Shown in pieces: positions 61,726 through 64,000 of a stretch of DNA of 64,000 bases. How positions within the stretch are numbered: position 1 is the first letter of the stretch; the number at the start of each line of letters is the position of its first letter. The notes under the pieces were generated by a model that saw only the letters and a list, made by a program, of their open reading frames with translations, made no database searches and had not been told where the DNA came from. Made by a program: the position numbers and the translations under genes. The stretch covers positions 124,001 to 188,000 of the forward strand of contig NC_017078.1 of assembly GCF_000284095.1 (NCBI RefSeq). The letters run 5' to 3'. Source of the DNA: Selenomonas ruminantium subsp. lactilytica TAM6421. Lineage in GTDB: Bacteria > Bacillota > Negativicutes > Selenomonadales > Selenomonadaceae.

Positions 61726-61775
61726 TCTTCCTCGTTATAATAATGCTAAAGTTTTTATAATAAAGATAATTTTTC

Positions 61776-62128
61776 CTAAAAATATATTTTAATATTTCTT
61801 TTCTTACAAAACCTTCTAATGCTTTGCAAGAAGCGTGTAGTTATATATGTATAAATCAAAGTTAATATAAAAATAATAGATATTATAATGTCACCTGTAA
61901 ATTTATTACTAAAAAAAGCAAATATTAGTATAAAAGGAAAAGGTGGATGATGAGTTATCATTAAATCGAATGAATTTTTACCAGCATTTGAAATAAAAAC
62001 GCAATTTTTATTTTCGAAAACATAACAAAGACTAATAATAGACACAGACCCCAGTATTCCAGTTGCGATAAAAACTAATATATTTTCAAAAGCAAATGTG
62101 TGCATATTAACAACATTATTTGTATATG
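61776..62128 (-). pseudogene. C-terminal part of a membrane acyltransferase (acyltransferase_3 type)
   Basis: AT-rich minus-strand sequence coding for several membrane helices: FENILVFIATGILGSVSIIS, ISNAGKNSFDLMITHHPP and FIFILTLIYTYITTRFLQSI. The GKNS-x8-HHP order fits the C-terminal helices of O-acetyltransferases of surface polysaccharides. The 5' part was removed at the IS256-type element. Base composition differs sharply from the rest of the window, so the gene was probably acquired. Confidence 0.55.
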
Positions 62129-62129
62129 A

Positions 62130-63570
62130 GTCTATCCCGGATTTTGTGTAAACCTCCCCAGTGATGTAAAATAGGAGCATCACTTGGGGAGGTTTTATCA
62201 TGAGCAGAAAAACACGCAGTCCAGAAGAACAGGCTCGCAGAGCAAAGATTCGGGAGTTGTTGCAGGCAAGCAACATTGGCAGTATGGAGGACATCCAAAA
62301 CTTGTTCAAGGAAACCATTGCCGAGTTTATGGAAAACGGCCTTGAAATCGAGCTGGATGAGTCTCTTGGCTATGGTAAGTATGACTATAAAAACAAAGAT
62401 ACCGACAATAGCCGCAACGGACATAGCAAAAAGAACCTTCGCACCAGCTTTGGCGAGGTTGAAGTCTCTGTTCCCAGAGACCGCAAGGGAGAATTCGACC
62501 CACAGCTCATCAAAAAGAATCAGGCCAGCATCAGTCAGGACATAGAAGAGAAGATTTTTTCGATGTATGCCAAAGGCATGACTACCAGTGACATTGAATC
62601 ACATGTCCGTGACATATATGGCATCGATGTGTCGGACACCACCATCAGCCGCATCACAGACAAAATACTGCCCATTGCCAGAGAGTGGCAGCAGCGTCCA
62701 CTGGAAAGCCTTTATGCCGTGGTGTTTATGGACGCCATCCATTACCATGTCCGCAGTGAGGGGCAGATCGTCAAGAAAGCCGTATATATCGCCATTGGCA
62801 TTGACATGGACGGACATAAGGATGTACTGGGGATGTGGGTAGGCGAGAACGAAAGTGCCAAATTCTGGGCCAACATCCTGAACAGTCTCAGAAACCGCGG
62901 CGTAGAAGACATCCTCATTGCCTGCACAGATAACCTGACAGGCTTCGCAGCAGCCATTGAGGCGGTTTTCCCTCAGACAGATATACAGAACTGCATTATC
63001 CACCAACTGCGTAATTCCAGTAAATTATGTCAGCTACAAAGACCTCAAGGCTCTTATGGCTGATTTGAAGGCGGTTTACGCTGCGGTAGACGAGCCCTCT
63101 GCCCTGGCTGCATTGGAGCGATTTTCAGAGCGTTGGGATAAGAAATATCCCAAGATTTCCCAATCCTGGCAGGATAACTGGGCCAATTTGAGCACCTACT
63201 TCAAATTCCCTACGGAGCTGAGAAGGTTGATTTACACCACCAATACCATTGAAGGCTTTAACCGCCAATTACGGAAAGTGACAAAAGCCAAGTCCGTATT
63301 CCCTACAGATGACAGTCTGCTAAAGATGCTCTATCTGTCCATGATGGATATTACCAGAAAATGGACAGGACGCCGCCAGGACTGGAGCCTTATTCATGCC
63401 CAGTTTGCCATTTATTTTGATGGGAGGATTCCGGAATAAAAAATGTCTGCACTGCCAAGAATTTCTTGACGTGCAGACAAAAGGGTTTCTATACTTCGAT
63501 ATAGAAAGAGAAAATATACTATCCCTGTTTTACATTACTACAGGGAGTTTACACAGAATTTGGGACAGCC
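62130..63570 (+). mobile_element. IS256-family insertion sequence
   Basis: About 1.44 kb with imperfect terminal inverted repeats: left GTCTATCCCGGATTTTGTGT, right (complement) GGCTGTCCCAAATTCTGTGT. The single gene is a mutator-type transposase. The 8 bases on each side (GTATATGA and TCAGAGTA) do not match, so either the ends are misjudged or a deletion has followed insertion. Confidence 0.8.
62200..63439 (+). pseudogene. IS256-family transposase, frameshifted
   Basis: A DDE transposase of about 412 residues split in two frames. The first covers MSRKTRSPEEQARRAKIREL to IHQLRNSSK with the catalytic aspartates in VVFMDAIHYH and IACTDNLTGF; the second runs from YVSYKDLKALMADL to the C-terminus with the Glu in NTIEGFNRQL. 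Removing one T from AAATTATG near 63024 joins them. As written the protein lacks its last catalytic residue. Confidence 0.88.
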
Positions 63571-63583
63571 TCAGAGTAGCGTG

Positions 63584-63976
63584 TTAAACAAATATCATTT
63601 TCTCATGGTTATGATACGAAGGCTCAGGACTAATAAATACAGTCTTAACTCTTATGCGTATCACAGATACATTCTTTTCGAAGTAAGCTTCACCTGGTAT
63701 CACAATGAAATGCTTATTTGAATAGATTTTGAAATTATTATCTAAGTTATCAGATAATCTTCTTATACTACTAATGCCACGAATTATAGAACTTTCAACA
63801 TCTTTTAATTTTATTTCGCGGTAAGCCATTCTATTATATGCATGTTTGGTATATTCTATTTTTATATTTACTGGAACTTTTTTATATTCATTATTTCGAT
63901 AATATGACTTATGACTACTTGATTTAACTATAGCTTTTTCTTTGGCTATTTCTTTTATTTTACTTTTATGAAACAT
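63584..63976 (-). CDS. DUF4258-like hypothetical protein
   Basis: A 130-residue, lysine-rich, AT-rich gene. IEYTKHAYNRMAYREIKLKD then VESSIIRG is the T-x-H-x5-R-x3-R-x-I order of DUF4258 domains, found in some RelE/BrnT-like toxins and in polymorphic systems. A partner gene might lie beyond the window edge. Low GC sets it apart from the chromosome around it. Confidence 0.5.
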   Translation of the reverse strand: MFHKSKIKEIAKEKAIVKSSSHKSYYRNNEYKKVPVNIKIEYTKHAYNRMAYREIKLKDVESSIIRGISSIRRLSDNLDNNFKIYSNKHFIVIPGEAYFEKNVSVIRIRVKTVFISPEPSYHNHEKMIFV

Positions 63977-64000
63977 ATTTAAATGGTCTAAATTTTGATT

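Noticed and set aside
1-64000. CRISPR arrays, tRNA and rRNA genes
   Set aside because: No regularly spaced direct repeats, cloverleaf-like genes or rRNA stretches were noticed on reading both strands.

Overview
The window reads as a chromosome segment of a Gram-negative-type Firmicute of the Negativicutes (Selenomonas-like). The reasons are Firmicute-style strong AGGAGG ribosome sites and families (NrtR, FliB, LacI-type sugar regulators) next to an outer-membrane porin with an N-terminal coiled coil and a C-terminal Phe. This placement is inference; there is no rRNA or tRNA gene in the window to anchor it.

Layout. 0-4 kb: L,D-transpeptidase end, a STAS-domain protein, a PreA-like dihydropyrimidine dehydrogenase and a VanX/DdpX-type dipeptidase followed by peptidase debris. 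4-9.5 kb: a solute-binding lipoprotein with a shortened chemoreceptor, then an amino-acid ABC transporter whose ATPase carries a C-terminal RsbW-like extension. 9.5-13.3 kb: iorA-iorB-paaK, aryl-pyruvate oxidation. 13.3-16.9 kb: nrtR-pncA-pncB-nadE, a regulated NAD salvage operon. 17-22.9 kb: an ART-like protein, a coiled-coil protein, a mosaic of dead genes, a frameshifted UvrD/PcrA helicase and a sirtuin. 22.6-27.9 kb: a two-component system whose kinase gene is split by a 2.6-kb IStron (group I intron fused to an IS607-type tnpA/tnpB element). 28-36.6 kb: transporters, FliB, two Gfo/Idh dehydrogenases, an EIIA-Man-like protein without its histidine and a DeoR regulator. 36.6-41 kb and 48.8-55.6 kb: two paralogous fructan/sucrose loci (LacI, cytosolic GH32, MFS permease); the second adds a porin and an exported GH32. 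41-48.8 kb: endonuclease IV, a beta-helix exported protein, a MarR-controlled export operon and a shortened YeiH. 55.8-64 kb: methylglyoxal synthase, small operons, a tyrosine recombinase, several remnants and an IS256-type element next to AT-rich DNA.

How the genes work together. The second fructan locus looks complete: the exported GH32 cuts fructan, the porin and the MFS permease bring the products in, the cytosolic GH32 hydrolyses them, and the LacI protein acts on TGAACCGGTTCA operators. The first locus has the same order, but its GH32 has lost the RDP aspartate.

Two things stand out. The first is the IStron: the predicted 5' splice site after U24323 and 3' splice site after G26910 rejoin the kinase frame, adding one codon. 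The second is a high density of decaying genes, many with in-frame internal deletions and often with an intact paralogue elsewhere in the window (fliB, nfo, ddpX, LysR).
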